The notes under the pieces: generated by a model
Told to the model about the DNA's origin: nothing
Seen by the model: the letters and a program-made list of their open reading frames with translations, nothing else
The model's database searches: none
From: Trichosphaerium sp. ATCC 40318
Taxonomy: Eukaryota; Discosea; Flabellinia; Trichosidae
Assembly: GCA_038496445.1 (NCBI GenBank)
Contig: JALMLS010000353.1
Coordinates: 248,001 to 312,000 of the forward strand
Direction: 5' to 3'
Length of the DNA: 64,000 bases
Shown here: piece by piece, positions 25,057-36,694 of the stretch
Position numbering within the stretch: position 1 is the stretch's first letter
How the letters are laid out: the number at the start of each line of letters is the position of its first letter
Position numbers and translations under genes: made by a program

Positions 25057-27798
25057 TTACATGCAAATTAGTGATACCAAACAAAGTAAACTAAAAACTA
25101 AAGGCATTGAAGACGCTGAAGAACTGGGTGGGATCAAGTCAGCAATTGGTTCTACAGGTTGATCCGATACAGGCGCAGGTGAGGCAACAGGAGCAGGTGT
25201 CTATTAAAACCAATCAGAAAAAACCAGGAAAGGATGAAAAAATGAAAGAAGATTGTCAAACGTACTACAAAGTCATTACATTTTGAGGCAGTCTGCAATT
25301 GTGCAATAGTAGAAGACCATATCTACAACAAAAATTAGACTTTAAAGAGATACTTGCCTTGCATTGTAATAACTCACGTTTTTTTGTCCTGGTACTGAAG
25401 CTGTAGGACATATTTCAGGAAATGTTATTCCTCCTTTACCACCATTAAGACTACAATCTAATGACATCTAGATACAAACCAGACGTAAGAATGTTACAAC
25501 TTAGAAAAAAACAAATAAAAAGGTACATACGTCTGGTCTTCCTCCTGGTAATCCAGCAATTGCCAATACAGTGTACGTTTCCGTTCCAGATATATCTTGT
25601 CCTATAGTACCACCAGCAACGACATTTGTGTTAATATCACCATCATAAGTGCATATTAAACAGCAAGATATCTCTGCAAGTGCATTTCGGCATTCTTCAG
25701 GGAAAGTTGCTCCGAGAAGCAGTGGTTTGGCAAAAAAAATGCCAAAGAGTGCATCGTTTATGAGTGTAGCACAGTTGGTCTTTGAGTACTACATAAAAAG
25801 ATTAACATTCAGGTTACGATGTCAGCATACCTCTTCGAAATTGCTGAAACACTTGTTGCGTGCGATCTCAATAAGTATAGGGCTGGAAAAGTTTACTTTA
25901 AAGTTTGAACGGGTAGAATCAAAGGATTCTGATTGACAGGTTCCAGACTCTTGAGTGTCTCATTAGTATATAAACAGTTTGTTCTGACTTGTTGTACCAC
26001 TGCTACCATCACAAAAACATGAAAAACCAAATAAACATGGATCTTCAGAGCTACTTAGTACATAGGATGCATTACAAGAATCTCCCTAATAAATCTAATC
26101 AACAAGCCAAAATTTTAAGTTACACATAAAATTAATAAACGCTAAGCTTAACGTACGTATCCAGCCTGTAATTCACAAGATCCAGAAACACAAGTAGCAC
26201 CATCAACACATTCGGAATCTCGAAAGCACTTGTCATTCTATTAAATATTAGAAGTATTCTATTAAGTACATTAACCATTAGAAAAAGCAAAAAGCAGTCT
26301 GTGGTTGGTAAAACATACTACAGATAATGGAGTTTGACACGTTCCAATAGAGCCTGCGGTGGCATTGTTGCTGATGCATCTCAATTCTTTTTGACAATTA
26401 CTGTTGTATGCTTGATCTGGAATACAAGCCTCACCCTTTATGAAACAATGTCAGATAACTTAGTAACGAGTTAATTGACCTCACCAAGGGAGATGGAGTT
26501 TGGGATAAACAGACTACACTGAGAGATTGAATCCTACAATTATTTGATCCGCACTGCTTATCGCTGATACAGTCTTCAAGCTATGTGGTATTTGTTAAAC
26601 AACATAACAATACCTGAGGAAAAGTGCGTACATTTGCCCTCTTGGTTTCGCATCTAAACGTTTTATCATTCCAAAATTCTGCGCCATCAATGCACGATAG
26701 CTCAGGATCACCACAAACAAACTTCGGTACAGTGTCAGTAACGAAACATTCTTGTGTTCCACAAGATAATTGAGAGCAATCCTACGGGCGATATATAAGT
26801 ATTGTACGAAAAGAGGTAGGTTATGTGGTACCATGCCAGCACATTGGGAAGCAGTACAATTGTTTGATTGACACTCTTCGTTATCAGTACAGTCTTCTCC
26901 AATTTGTAAGTTAAAACGAGCACATTTACCTCCAATACAGTTTCCATTAAAACACTCAATGTCACTGGTGCATGTGTCACCAATACATACTTTCTTGTAC
27001 TCGCATTTAAGAGTATTTTGGTTACAGAAAAGAGCAACAGGATTACATTCAAGAACTTTCTGCACGAAAATAGTAATTAGCCTGTGACGGATATAGATGT
27101 ATTTTACGTACTTCAACTGTATCTTCCATGGCTTCAGATGTACACTCATCTCCTACATTCGCTTGAAAAACAGTTTCTGCGCATATATCTGCTTTATTAC
27201 ACATAAGACTACTTGCACAATTCTTAACTCTGGGAAAAGAGTTAATTACACTATAAAAAGTTCCATTAACGAAAAGTGACGTACTCTTTACATGATTCTC
27301 CAAGCAGTATTGGTCCAACACAAGAGCAATTACGTATTACTTGTGGCTCACAGTGGCATCTGTCATTTAAAGCACAAACGTGACTAGTTGTAAGGATAAA
27401 TATACACGAAAGGTTGACTTTTTTTTGCAAAAAATCCACGTGCGTGATAAGAGTTCTCTCACGTAGATATGTTTTAGGCGTACGTTTCATTACACTGAGC
27501 GCCAGTTGACACTGTAATTTTATCAATACAGCTCCCTTGAATACAATTTTGTGTCTCTACGCAGCTATCGCATTCTGGAGGTATGCATTTGCCATTGACA
27601 CATCTGTACCTCTCATAGGCACTCTTGAAAAAAGTTAGACCTTTACTTTGTTGTATCGTTCTTTATAGCCGTCACCTGTGTTTTGCAGTCGTCGTAGGAT
27701 GAACACGAGAACGAAGGGTCACAAACATTTGCCAATGAGGTGTAACATAAACAAGCAATGATAACCAGATAGATGACTGATGGAGTTGTTGTACGCAT
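25057..27798 (-). CDS. Cysteine-rich GPI-type surface protein, array copy C (mosaic)
   Basis: Fifteen exons (27676-27798, 27484-27623, 27285-27383, 27112-27229, 26832-27059, 26632-26781, 26485-26580, 26319-26435, 26157-26237, 25998-26085, 25831-25949, 25531-25788, 25378-25467, 25266-25322, 25057-25200) encode 635 aa, all in frame. Exons 1, 2, 5, 6, 8, 13 and 14 are almost identical to copy A, whereas exons 3, 7, 9, 10, 11 and part of 12 differ strongly in sequence while keeping Cys positions (exon 9 CVDGATCVSGSC versus CGNGAECEARIC). Signal peptide, Pro/Ser stalk and hydrophobic tail are as in copy B. The sharp alternation of conserved and divergent exons suggests gene conversion or exon-wise diversifying selection. 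Confidence 0.9.
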
Positions 27799-28419
27799 TG
27801 AGTGGTTGTATTCGTTTTGGTTGTTTCATCTTCACACGGCTAGTTGCGGAACAGGGTAAATCACATCCGTGTGCGGCAACGCGAAAAAGGTATAGTATTG
27901 TACTGTTTGTGTATAGTAGTTAATACAACCAATGAGTAACAATAAAGTCCGTTTTTCCTTTATTTACTGTTCATCCACGTGATATTCTTCATATGAGCGC
28001 TTACCTGATTTTTTTTAGGGAAGGCAGCGCTAGTACTAATTAAATCGTGCGCTACTTGGTGTTTTGGGTAACTATCCTACTGTAACACCTTGTGTTGTAT
28101 ACTAACTACTAGCACTGGGTGGTAAGGCGTCCTGGAGTACCCATACAACGTGCGCATATATTGTCGAGTTTTGTTGTTTTTTTTGTACAGAACGTTGTTT
28201 TTTGGTTTATGAGGTCTGACTGTTCTTACAAAAAAAATAGAATTGCGAATGAATACTGTTTTTTCTGCAAATACGACTTTTAGTTTTATTCGTTTAGAAG
28301 AACATACGTATGACCACGAGAAAGCGAAAATATCAACAAAAATATGGCATAAATCCTCTTTTATTCTAATAGTACGAAAGAGTAAATTAAAATAGGTTTT
28401 TTTGTTTGCTGTGAGAAAC
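27799..28419. other. Intergenic region between array copies C and D
   Basis: 621 bp with two CACGTG sites nearby (27435, 27975) and no supported gene. It holds the promoter of copy C and the 3' end of copy D. The copy C upstream sequence shares little with the elements before copies A and B. Confidence 0.4.
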
Positions 28420-31400
28420 TTAGACGAAAGAAAACCCAGTAATGCAATAAACAAGCGTTGCAACTAACGATAAGCACGTCTTGAGAGCAATACTACTAGA
28501 ATCTACAGGAGCAGTCGGTTCAGTTGGAGCTGCGGTGGTAGGTGCTACTGTAGCTACTGGTGGTAAAGGTGGAACAGGAAGATCAGCTGGCTAATAACAG
28601 GTGAGCAATAGCAACTGATCCAAAAAAAAAAGTTCGTACAGAATACGCTGAACATTTAATGGTATCTTGAACTTGTTGTATTGTTTTTTCCCAAACCTTC
28701 GCACCCAGTTAGAAATATCATTGAACATGGTGTTGTCTTACACTAGTGCTTCCACCAGGGCAAACGTTAGGTATAATCAAGCCACCTCTTCCACTGTTAA
28801 GACTACAATCCAAAGAAGCCTACAGTATTGTTTAGTATGTCAGCTGATGTACTGGTAGTTTGAAGTACATCAGGGCGTGCTCCTGGTATTCCTGAAGCAG
28901 TTATCTTTCTATAAATTGTAGGAAGAGTAGCTATGGTTTGGTTGTTTAGAGAACCACCGGCTACAACGCTTGTCGAAAGAGCACCAGGGTAGGTACACAA
29001 TAGACAACAAGATAAATCAGCAACAGGGTTTTTACAATCTTCAGAGATTCTATCAATAGTACGTAAACTGCCTTGTACCAAAGCGCCGAATAGAACTTGA
29101 GAAATTTCATCAACACACTTTGTGATAGCATACTAAAATACAGCTAAGAAAAGCAAAACCAATAGACACAACACTATTTTCAAGAGCAATCTTGTTTCGT
29201 ACTTGTGCGTAGGTAGGGAAGCAATCATTTCCCAGAACTTGAAACAAAACACCAACAGCTAAGCTTGCATCACTTGTTGTTGATGAAGGCATAATTTCTG
29301 GTTGACAACTCGCAGTAGCTAATAATAACGTTAGAAGAAAAACTAGTATAACAGATGTTACCATTTGTATTATCTCCAGCCTCACAAAAGCATCTATTAG
29401 AACCAGTAAGATCACAAAAGTCTCTAGAATCTTCCAACACATATGAAGCATTACAGGGAGCTCCCTATTCACAGATGTACTAGTTACTACAAGTTCAAAC
29501 TGTTTAAATAACGATACCATTACGCAAACATCAGTGCCATTACAGACAAGACCTAACTCGCAGTCGCTTAATCTGAAGCAAGACATATTCTGTTGTAGTT
29601 ATTATTAGCACTAACGTCTTAAAGCGAAGAGCTATACGTACCGCTGAGCGTGGTATTTGGCAAGTTCCACGTGTTATTGTTCTGTTTTCGCTTATACACG
29701 TGAGACCTTTTTGTTACAGAACGACTTAGAGTGGTTGAGGTCAGTAAATAGCAGTACCTTGAGCGCAGCTTGACGAAGCATCTGTTTGAGAACATGGTTC
29801 TCCCTGCAATGTACTTTAACCGTAATGAAAAAAAAAAAACAGTTAAGGACACGTACCGATGCACCTGGTGTCGTTGATAGACAAATGCTTCCTGAATTGT
29901 CAAAATCAACGCAGATGTCTGAAAGGCACTCATCATCAGAATCACATTCTTGCTTCTAAAACAAAAAAAACAGTCTTAGTATGCATAAAGAAAAAAAAAG
30001 GTATTTTATGAGTCTTTATAGTCAAAGAAGTTTGAAGTAGGCGGGTACTGTTCTGGGGGAGAGTACAAAATTTACGAAACATAAGATCTTACTTAAGTAT
30101 GATAGCTGCTTAAAGAAAAAGCCAAAAGGGGAACAAAAATTCTTTTACAAATCTGTCACGTACGTCAGCTCTCTTGGCTTCGCATCTCTTAGAGCTATTG
30201 TGAAACTCTTCACTCTGTTTACAAGAACCTTCTGGATCACCACAAACAAATGTTGGGTCATTTCCTGACGAAGCAAAGCATTGTTCGTCTGCTGCACAAG
30301 CTAGTTGACTACAGTCCTAAGCGATTTTAGTAACTGCTTGCAAGTTCTGTGCTGTAACAGAATAACATGATATCATACCAATCCAATGCAAGTGTTAGTG
30401 GTGCTAGAGCAGTTCTCTGAGTTACATTGTGAAGACTCTACACAAGCTTCACCAAAGTTTAAGGAAACAGCTGCACATTCTCCTTGAATACATTTTGATG
30501 TTAAGCAATCGCTGTCTTTTTCACAAAAATCACCGAGGCATACTTTTTTGAACTGACATTTCTCAGTAGTTTCGTTACAAGAAAGCGCAATTCTATTGCA
30601 ATCGAAGACTTCCTAAAATTTAATGAATTGGAATTCGAAAAGAAAAAATTCAGAAAGCCGTACAGCGATTGTTTGTGTTTGATTCTCTGGAGTACATTTA
30701 TCTCCAACATTACCTTGAAGTATTGTTCTTGAACATATATCAGCTTCATTACAATCCAAACCAAATTCGCAGTTGTCAATCCTAGAAAATGTTAAGACTC
30801 TCCTTGCCTAACAAAAAAACAACTTAGTTGCTATTCATACTCTTCACAAGATTCTCCAAGTCCGATTGGGCCAACACAAGTACAGTTTACCTTGCTGTTA
30901 TCAGGGCAGTAACAATCATCTTCCTCTTTGCAAACATGCCTACACAAGTCATTAAAAACTAGCGAACCAAAAGACATTTCTAGGTTGCGTACGTAGTGTT
31001 GCATGCAGCGCTTGTTTCCACAGTTACCGTATCAACACAAGTGCCTTCTACGCAAACTTGTGATGTTGCGTTGCACGTATCGCATTCTGGAGGTACACAT
31101 TTACCTGCGACGCAACGATATACTGCTGCATTACTCTAAAACTTTCGTTATTGACGCTGAATGCGAATTTGACCAAAAGCCGTTGTAAAACAATAAATAA
31201 CGCTCAAAATACGCTTTGCTTACGCGTAGAATACAAGTTGTACACAATTAATTCGCTAGCGGTTGTTTTTAATCAAAACTACTGTATTTGGCTATACTAG
31301 CGCGTTTACGTACCTGTGAGAGGCAGTCTGATTGCTTAGAGCATTCAAAGGATGGGTCGCAAACGTTGATTGCATTACAGCGTAGCAAGCATACTGCGAC

Positions 31401-31433
31401 AGCAAATAACAAAACCAAGGTGTTTTGGTACAT
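28420..31433 (-). CDS. Cysteine-rich GPI-type surface protein, divergent array copy D
   Basis: Sixteen exons (31314-31433, 30993-31135, 30841-30939, 30664-30781, 30379-30612, 30164-30316, 29857-29955, 29758-29803, 29642-29706, 29518-29589, 29362-29464, 29203-29318, 28869-29132, 28742-28819, 28640-28696, 28420-28590) encode 645 aa. The order of modules, intron phases and Cys spacing follow copies A-C (CVPPECDTCN, CVGPIGLGESC, GEPCSQTD, LSCCLLCTYPG, SLDCSLNSGRGG), but the sequence is far more diverged. One intron (29707-29757) is extra, splitting the exon equivalent to A exon 8. The C-terminus has a Pro/Thr/Ala stalk (PPLPPVATVAPTTAAP) and a hydrophobic tail. It is probably the oldest paralogue, with its own role. 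Confidence 0.88.
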
Positions 31434-31511
31434 TTTGTGTTATTGTAGAAAGTGACGTCAACGCGGAAATTTAAGGTTTTTTTAATAAATTGTTTTCCAC
31501 CTTTGGACTAG

Positions 31512-33718
31512 TTAATGTTTAGCGAGTTTTTTTATTTGCTTAGTAGCATCATATAGACGCTTTCTTGTTTTTTTCTTGTGTATCACTGATGAGGTTTTCT
31601 TGTGAAAGGACATTTTGTGCCTGTAGAGTAGACTATCAGCTAAAAAAAAAACACTGAAGTTTGGTTTTTTGGTACCATTTTCATTGAGACGTGTTGGGAT
31701 GTATCGTGTTGAAGGGCACTGAATTTCATTCTCCAAATCTGTTGGTTTATCTACTCTCATCATACTATTCCATAAAGTAGTAGCAAGAGAAGCATGTGTA
31801 GAGTGACTGAAATGAAAACTAAACGGACCTATTAGCACAAAACAGGAAACACAAATTTAATGAAGTAGCTTCAGGTAATTTCACACGTGGTTCATTAGTA
31901 AATAAAAAGGGTCTTGTTACAGGAAATACGAAGTTTGAATGAAAAAATCACGTGCGCTGAAGCAAAAAACAGAAAAAAAAGATGCATAAAGAGCATGACA
32001 TTACCAATCAATTGATAGAGAATTTCTATTAAAAGTGCCGTCAGGGTTTTTAGGGATAGTAAAATCTCTTCCTAAAGGATGATATATGACTTCGAACATA
32101 GGTCCACTCAGTTCATCAGCTATACTCTGAGATTCTTGGTTGTATGCGTCAATAAGAGGCACTACCAACTACCAAATAAAGAGTGTAAGTCAACGTCTTT
32201 TAGAGCTTTTCAAAATAAACGTTGTCAATTTGAATTTTGATCTCTTGAAGTCCTTTCTTAACCTAAACATTACGTACATTTGTATTGATAAATTCTCGTG
32301 TTATTCCAGGTGGAAGCGGTACACCAAATGCTTGGCTGATTTCTGGAAGGAATGCACATGGACAGAAGAAAGGTAATGTTTGATTACAAAAGAAACCTGA
32401 CACTTCTTGAAATCCTGTAACATCAAACATACCAATAAGGTTTACTATTGTATTCTCTAAGTTATCTTTCAATATTTGAAGTGTTTCCTACACATATAAT
32501 AAACATTGAAGAACGCTACTTACAAAGCAAAAAAAAGGAAGTCAAATCTTTGGTTTTTTTTTCATCGTACTCGCATAGATACTGCCCATGATTGAGCTGT
32601 TGCTCCTTCTCTTGAACATAAATTATTACCTACTACATCGATTATAGCGCTACATTGACAGCAAACGTCATTCCCGCCTTTAACAAATTAGTACTTCGTG
32701 AGTAAAAACCCTCCAACTTACCCATAAATATTGTGATAACCTTAGGCACACGTGCAGTTCGTAAGTCACCCAACCCTGCAACCAATCTTCTAGCATGCTC
32801 AGGTACTTCAGACATAATAGCACCAGATACTAATAAAACCTTAATCACAAAGAAAGAAAACTCAAACGGAAACAAAAAAATTACCTGCATAGTTGAATCC
32901 CTTATTACAAACCGTTGGATCAAACTCACACTCACGTAATCCGTTTACTCCTCTGCCACCACCTAGAATATAACTGTCTTTAGTACTAATATAAAGGTTA
33001 TAACTACAAACCCAGTACAAATCCAGAGAATTGTCTGAATAAATTTGGAAGTGTCAGCGTTCTTTCTCTGTAGCCATTAGTGCTATCAACAACACCAGAA
33101 GAAAAAGCAGGTCCTCTCTATAAACAAAAAAGCTAAGTCAGCTTCACAAACCAAGTTGAATTAAATAATCGTGTGCTTTGACGCTTCGACTATTAGAAAA
33201 AATTAATCACGTGCAAACTCGTCTAAAACACAATCAATAGTCTCTGAATCGCAACCAGCTCCAGTTCCAGTGGAAATTGAGTCACCCAGAGTAGCGAAAA
33301 CACGCAAATCTTGTAACCAGGATTAGATATTTCAATCACGTGGTTTAAATTGTGCGCCAAGCGACACTTGTCAAGATTGTATTAATTTAACTTACCGGAG
33401 GGTTGTGCGCAATGTACACTAACGAATGCTTTACTGCGGAGGCTTCTTGGGAATAAAGGACATGTAGCTCGATTGAGATCTCCCGCTACATCAGCTAGAA
33501 GTGGTCCAGTTGGATCATAAGCTTCGCTTTATGGAGGTTTTAATATTATAATTTTATTATTGGCGAATATCGCGTTTGTTAGGTACGTACAGGTCCGCCG
33601 CAGCATCTATTATATCTTGATCTTGAAGAATTGGACATAAGCGGTTAGAGCAATCTTGAGCGACTGATACACTCAAGTAGCCTATTAATAATATAACTAT
33701 GAACCCTAATACTTTCAT
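31512..33718 (-). CDS. Phospholipase B1-like GDSL (SGNH) lipase, secreted
   Basis: Eleven exons (33591-33718, 33396-33526, 33215-33309, 33012-33117, 32885-32962, 32722-32829, 32571-32677, 32278-32487, 32005-32168, 31676-31818, 31512-31639) give 465 aa. A signal peptide (FIVILLIGYLSVSVA) precedes the SGNH blocks: block I LGDSISTGTG (nucleophile Ser), block III ITIFMGGNDVC, and block V DCFHFSHSTHA supplying Asp and His. TLPNLFRQFSG and VNLIGMF are also typical of the PLB1 branch, which removes both acyl chains of phospholipids. The C-terminal ~45 residues are strongly basic (HKKKTRKRL), which is unusual. Exon 3 ends at a likely GC donor (33214-33118 intron); a GT alternative exists but loses the family match EFRGPAF. 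Likely used for digestion of prey lipid. Confidence 0.88.
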
Positions 33719-34157
33719 TCAAGGCAAAAAGTGAATCTACAAGAGGAGATAGTGATTAATAGTCAATGCGAATCTTGCTTTAGCTATTCCTTAAGTTTTT
33801 GTTTAATGACGCAGGCAAGCAAATAACCGCAGGTTTGGCGCCCTCTTACATTTTGACGTGTTGTTCACGTGTTTCTTGAAGTACAGTGTACATCTATACA
33901 CATTCGCTGTTGTGCCTGATCTGCAATCCCGAAAATTGCTTAGAAATAGAAATTATTTCGAAAAAGACTTAGTACTTTACGTAAAGCGTTGTGAGGACGC
34001 AGCTTCGAATTAAGTAGATTTATGCAGCTACCACTTTGTTTTCAACCAAGTGAAAGTTACCTCTAACGCACGTTTCGGTTTTTTGGCAAGAAAAAGCCAT
34101 TTAGTTTGTGTACTGTACCGGAAAAAGCACTTTATCAATTACTGATACAGACGCACT
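33719..34157. other. Divergent promoter region, lipase and LamG-type gene
   Basis: 439 bp between two divergently transcribed secretory-pathway genes. CACGTG occurs near 33868. No gene is seen. Confidence 0.4.
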
Positions 34158-36454
34158 ATGAAGGGTCAATCTACTATTACAATCATTTCTATGCTATGTT
34201 TGGTTTATTCCGCAATAGGAGCGCCTGTACAAACAATACTGACGCTCTGAGTACTCACAATGTAAAGGAAGGGCTTGGTAGTGAATTTTACATCACTTAC
34301 GAATCATTTGAAGGCACCAAGGGCGAAGACACTCATATATTAGACTACGCATTGTTTGGCACCACGAAGCAAGTTTTTTTAGCCAAAAGAAAACACCTAA
34401 GTCGTTATTTAGCGTTAAAGTTGGTCTGTATCTATCCTCAGACATCACACGTGTTATTTATACGATAAACGATACTGGAGTAACTATAGAAAGTCCCCCG
34501 TTTGAATATCTTTTGCCAGGCAACACGCGTGAGGAGTTGGGAAATGGTGAGAGCCAGTTTTTTAAGGCTAAAACCATATTAGATCTAATTTCTGGATTAG
34601 GAAAGGAACGACATTTTAACGTTTTGGCAACAACCTGCGATAGTACAAATGAAAAAAATTCAATTTCAATTAACTTTATAATACCTGCGTGTCCTTCAGG
34701 TACCCACATGATTCGTGTTTGCGTACGACTAACACTGTAAGATCACTACCTTGAAGTTTTTTTGGACGATTCACTTCAAGTATGGCAATCACGTGTTTGT
34801 CTCTGTAACATTACATAGGGGATCTCAAAGAATGCTTTCACGTTTACCCCTCAAGGAGATGTTGTTACTGACGCTCAAGATGAAGCTCTACGGTTTAGTG
34901 TACGTACACTTTAATTAATATAACCATCAGCTGATCGGTGGGCTTTGTTTAAGGGCGGCAACGTGTATCTGACCAGCTCTCAGTATACGCTAGAACCTTT
35001 TGCAATTACATTATCTATTTGGGTAAACCCAAGTGCGTGCTAGAGTACACCTAACGTGTTTGTTTTAACATATACTCCAGCAACTATTTCGGGATCTTCA
35101 ACCTTGGTTTTATTGGAAGGAAAACACGAATTTAGGCTGTTAGAACTAAAAATAGGTTCCACAAATATTTGTGTTTTAAGTTATTGACTCTTCTAAACCA
35201 GACAACGGAATACCTTTGTTCAGTACCAAATTAAAATCTGTTCGAATATTCTACAATGTAAAAGGATCTAGTCCTATACAGCCTAACAAGTGGACTCATA
35301 TAGCTGTTGTTGCTGATAACATTTTAAATGAAGACTCAGATACAAGTATAAAGCTTTACGTTGATGGCGAGCTGGTGAACAAAACTGGACCTTTCTTGGA
35401 TAGAACACGTATATCAAAAGGAACTGAAGCTAATTTCACAGTCGGTTCTGATACATATTTTGGTACCTGTAATACAATATTGCTCTACTAATAGTACTTA
35501 ACAGGTATGATATCAGACCTCAAGGTTTACTCCTGTGCGTTCTCTAGCAGTCAAGTGACAAGGTTGTTTTTACAAAACAGAAATGATACTCAAGTTTTGG
35601 AACCTGTTGTCCCAGTTTCGACTGTTACTCCATCTCAAAGCCCAACTCAGAGAGCTTGTAATTACGATAGTTGTACTGATGGCGACGTAAACGTGATTAA
35701 TGAGACTAAAACATTTACTGGTCGCGTACTCATTAATGGTAAATGTTATAGTTCATAGTGGTAACAATGTACTTAATGTTTTGGTTCTAGGTGACTTAAT
35801 CGTAGTTGGAAAGAATAGTACACTTATATTCAACAGTGCAGTTATAAATATAACGGGTTGCATTGAATTTTCAGATCCAAACGTTCAAATTCGTGGCATT
35901 AATAGAACAACAACTCTTCTCATGTGGCAAGGTACATTACCAAATACTTTTTTTTTCTTCAAACCATATTGTCAAAACACGTGTCTGAACAACACGTGGT
36001 ACTCTATTATCGCGATAAATATTTGGTGTTATCAATTAAAGATCCACATTATAGGCAATAAATGTACGTTTTCCACAGCCAAAGCAACCGTTTCATCAGA
36101 CAATAAATGTCATGATGCTACACATAAAACAACAGGTCCACCATCATCAAAAGACTATGATGTTTACTAATGTTGCTTATAGAAAACAGTTTCATCGTTG
36201 TTATTAGGCCGTCAGACACATGCAAGTCAGATACGAATAAACTCGGAATTGTACGATTTTTTGTGTTGACAAGTGCTTTTTCTAACTGTGGGTCTTAGAT
36301 TGTTGGTATTTGCGCTGGTATTATACTCTTAGCTTTACTTGTTTTTATAATTGCGTTCTTTTCATCAAGAAAATTGAGGGAAAAGTTGTTACCACACCAA
36401 ATAAGCTGGAAAAAGCAAGTGCAAAAGGCAAAGAAAGTTAAAAATAATAAATAA
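34158..36454 (+). CDS. Type I membrane protein with LamG/concanavalin-like domain
   Basis: Twelve exons (34158-34226, 34268-34368, 34413-34722, 34819-34899, 34954-35032, 35081-35155, 35202-35462, 35505-35738, 35791-35931, 36055-36135, 36183-36250, 36299-36454) give 551 aa. A signal peptide (TIISMLCLVYSAIG) is followed by ~180 uncharacterised residues, then a LamG-like jelly roll (ITLSIWVNP, NKWTHIAVVAD, IKLYVDGELV, ISDLKVYSCAFSSSQV). A further Asn-glycosylation-rich region follows, then a single transmembrane helix (IVGICAGIILLALLVFIIAF) and a short basic cytoplasmic tail. It probably binds glycans or matrix at the surface. The second intron uses GCAAGT as donor (34369); no GT site restores the frame. 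Exon 6/7 borders (35155/35202) are inferred. Confidence 0.82.
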
Positions 36455-36694
36455 AATGTTAAATATTCTGTAAACTAGAAAAGTTACAATAAATACTGTT
36501 TGTTTTCCTTTCTGATAGTATTCGGTTTGATGTTATTCTACAACAAACTAATACCTCCACAAAACCTTCAACAAAACTACACATATTGCCATTTAACGAT
36601 GGATGCAAGTCGGACAATATGAGATGAAGTTTTAGCCTTCAATAAAAAACCAGACTTTTACCACCAAATTCTTTACACTATTCAAACACCGTTG

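Larger units (their letters stand above)
18704..31433 (-). repeat. Tandem array of four paralogous surface-protein genes
   Basis: Four head-to-tail minus-strand genes with the same exon layout: starts at 21332, 24538, 27798 and 31433. Copies A, B and C have 15 exons in matching phases, 620-635 aa; copy D has 16 exons and 645 aa. A, B and C keep long near-identical blocks including intron sequence (for example the intron at 20643-20697 matches 23822-23876), so the duplications are recent or the copies exchange sequence. Copy D keeps only the architecture and Cys spacing. Confidence 0.9.

Noticed and set aside
34106-34468. Reading of 120 codons starting at 34106 as the gene start
   Set aside because: Another frame from 34158 gives a signal peptide and joins correctly by splicing to the downstream exon; the 34106 frame lacks both.
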